Assembly (NCBI GenBank): GCA_951230915.1
Contig: OX579636.1
Span: 2,867,001 to 2,931,000 of the forward strand
Length of the DNA stretch: 64,000 nt
Direction: 5' to 3'
Source of the DNA: Antitrichia curtipendula
Taxonomy: Eukaryota; Streptophyta; Bryopsida; Hypnales; Leucodontaceae
The notes under the pieces are model-generated. The model was not told where the DNA came from and did no database searches. It worked only from the letters and a program-made list of their open reading frames with translations. A program made the position numbers and the translations under genes. Shown in pieces: positions 61,937 to 64,000 of the stretch. The first letter of the stretch is position 1; each line of letters opens with the position of its first letter.

Positions 61937-62755
61937 GCATATCTAACCGTAGGATCTTATACTAGACTAGTATGAGAATGTGTGCAAGAAATTTCAGAAA
62001 CTTTTATCAAATAGATTGCAAGATATTTGCATTCAAAGTGAAGAAAACAAGTTTTTTTGCACCTTGCTTGATTAGATTTTTGGGTTTTGAACCTATTTAA
62101 CTTAAATTTTTTGTATTGTTGATTTTGATTTTCTAAGTTTATATGTTGAATACTTCAGTTGAGAATCTAGGAAAAAAATTCAAGAAAAAAATACTAAATT
62201 TTTACTCATTAAAAAATTGTTAAGTAGAAGTAGGTTCAAGATTGAAGGAATAACTAAATCGTTAATAGCTCTAAGAAAAAATTGAAATACCATAATCCCA
62301 GTGGTAAGATTGTTCTAGCAAGCAAATTCAACCTTGTCTAACAATTTTTTTCTGAAAATTGTAAAAATTGCATTCAAAAATGAATCCTAAGAGTTATTTT
62401 TTCAAGAAGATGCTTAGATTGCCCGAAAAACTAAGATTGTCCATAACTTTTTCATTATTAGTCCAAATAGAATGAATCAAAGCTTCAAATGTAGACAAAA
62501 AGACATAGATTTTGAAAAAAATATTTAAAAAATTTATTTTGACTTTCTGTGATTTTTTTGTACTAACCGCCAAACTCTATTTTTGGCATAACTTTTTCTC
62601 TTGGGCACCAATTGAAATAAAAATTATATATCCACAAAGCTCTCACAGAACCGCACAACCTCAAAAAATCCCAAAAAAATTCTCTACAAATTGAGGTCAC
62701 AGGAACCTATCTGGACCCAAATTGTCCCCTGAGGGGACAAACGGGCCTTTAGGGG
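61828..62755 (+). mobile_element. TTAA-flanked non-autonomous element, best preserved copy
   Basis: 928 bp between exact TTAA at 61824-61827 and 62756-62759. Ends CCCCTAAAGCCCCGAGG and GGGCCTTTAGGGG are inverted repeats of about 13 bp. Contains a 28-T run at 61909-61936. Same subfamily as the two nested copies at 53248-54750. No open frame of note. Confidence 0.88.
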
Positions 62756-64000
62756 TTAATGCTTTGATTGTCAGATGCCTTGGAGAGATTCATCAATTGT
62801 TTACTCCAGTAGTTCTTTAATTATGTTTCATCCCAAAAACACTCAAGATAGGTCGTTTTGGTGGCAAAGGCCCCTCCAAAAATGACTAATGGAGTTCTAT
62901 TGCATCTTACTCGTAAGATGCAGTACTAGATGACTTCATTACGTTGTAGTAAAAAAATCGGAGGTTTTGATTTCATAGATTGTGAGATTATAGTATTTGA
63001 AGTTGGAAAAAAATGTTTTTCGAGAGGGGATCCAAATTCCATGCTACTTGGATGTAGGGAGGCTTCTACACAAGTTAAGTTTGATTTTTAGTTTGAACCT
63101 TCTTTTTTTTGCTTCTTTTTTCTTTCAAAAAATTTCATAACATTTCAATTGGGAATATGTACCAAAAAGTTCCAAAAGAGAACTAGCTTCATACTCTCAT
63201 ATAAAGACATTTTTCAACAAATTTTACCTTGCATGTATAGTATTTTCTTCAAAACGTTAATTTCAAAGAGGGGTCAGAACTCAGAAGGAACATTTTCTTT
63301 GATATTTTCAAACATCTTCTTTGAAATTTGTCTGTAACTTTTGATTGGAGACTTAAAATCTCAAACGGATTTTTGGAGATAAAAATTAGCTTGATTTTCC
63401 ACATTAACTTAGTTCAAAGTTTTTGAAAATATTTACTATACTATTCATAAATGAGTTGTGAACTTCTACTTTGAACACAATTCCTATGTTTAACTTAACT
63501 ATGAGTGGTTGAGCTTCTACTAATCCTAATTTACATATCCCACATAATGGGTTGTTTTAATTTTACCACCCGTCTTGTATAAAGAGCTTGTCTTCTCATC
63601 TTTTCACACACATAATAAATGGCTTCTAAAGCTATATAAGATGATTGCTAAATATATTTTGATTTCTTTGAATTTAATGCTGAATTTTCTAAAATTATAT
63701 TTCATGGAGCACTGTCACCCTAGACCCTCTCTTCCCTCTCCTTGTACTATGTTTTGAATTTATGGGTTCCCAAAAAATGTTAAAAACAACATTTTTTTCA
63801 ATTTGAATCAAACCTCTATCCTAGGCCCTTGCTCCTTTGGGCATTGTGATGAAAATTTTGCTTTGGTGTGAAATAACCTTGCATGTACTGCCCGCATCCA
63901 TCAAAAACAATACTTTCCCCCAATTCTAATTGTAAAAAATTTGTTGGAGCAATCCTAAGTACTTCAATAGACCTTGCAATCCATATGTAAATGCATCAAA

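Larger units (their letters stand above)
48890..64000. other. Gene-poor repeat region
   Basis: After the dioxygenase 3' UTR there are dispersed repeats (50040-51430), a minisatellite, TA- and TTAA-flanked elements, a CACTA-like element and the GC-rich island. I found no gene with a recognisable product. 58450-60370 and 62760-64000 are plain AT-rich sequence. Confidence 0.65.

Noticed and set aside
1..64000. Search for tRNA, rRNA, CRISPR arrays and bacterial operon features
   Set aside because: No tRNA B-box-like GGTTCGAATCC or rRNA core seen by eye; spaced identical repeats are absent; genes are spliced eukaryotic genes.

Overview
The window is nuclear DNA of a land plant. The evidence is three intron-rich genes with plant-type GT-AG splice structure: a class I histone deacetylase closest to plant HDA9, a plant-type 2-oxoglutarate dioxygenase, and a mitochondrial COQ2/PPT1-type prenyltransferase. 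Noncoding DNA is very AT-rich. Low gene density, AT-rich spacers and an unusual mix of DNA transposons make me favour a seed-free plant (moss, lycophyte or fern), but the sequence does not prove this. I reconstructed the exons by hand; in all three genes every splice phase closes and the total length is a multiple of three.

Layout: 1-3579, repeats, including four short TA-flanked elements in the first 2.6 kb. 3580-10531 (+), COQ2-like polyprenyltransferase in 7 exons, with one GC-AG intron and a TTAA-flanked element in intron 2. 12984-18721, a complete but decayed PIF/Harbinger transposon (nuclease and Myb/trihelix-like genes, TIRs, TTA target duplication). 19128-25330 (-), HDA9-like histone deacetylase in 14 exons, with a tandem duplication across the exon 1/intron 1 junction. 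25331-34568, spacer filled with TTAA-flanked elements and fold-back elements. 34569-34952 (-), a small intronless gene for a cysteine-free secreted protein. 37071-40455, a Tc1-type transposon with 104-bp TIRs, a broken DD34E transposase and a ~190-bp tandem array related to its own TIR. 41643-42731 and 56964-58449, CACTA-like non-autonomous elements. 44273-48889 (+), 2-oxoglutarate/Fe(II) dioxygenase in 11 exons. 48890-64000, more TTAA- and TA-flanked elements, a minisatellite and a short GC-rich island.

The host genes do not form a pathway: ubiquinone synthesis, chromatin deacetylation, a soluble oxygenase and a secreted protein. The most novel signal is the repeat landscape. At least eight dispersed ~0.6-1.8 kb elements have inverted ends close to CCCCTAAAG and sit at TTAA or one-base variants of it, and one copy is cleanly nested inside another. 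That is piggyBac-like behaviour, not what I expect in a land plant. No transposase for this family is visible here.
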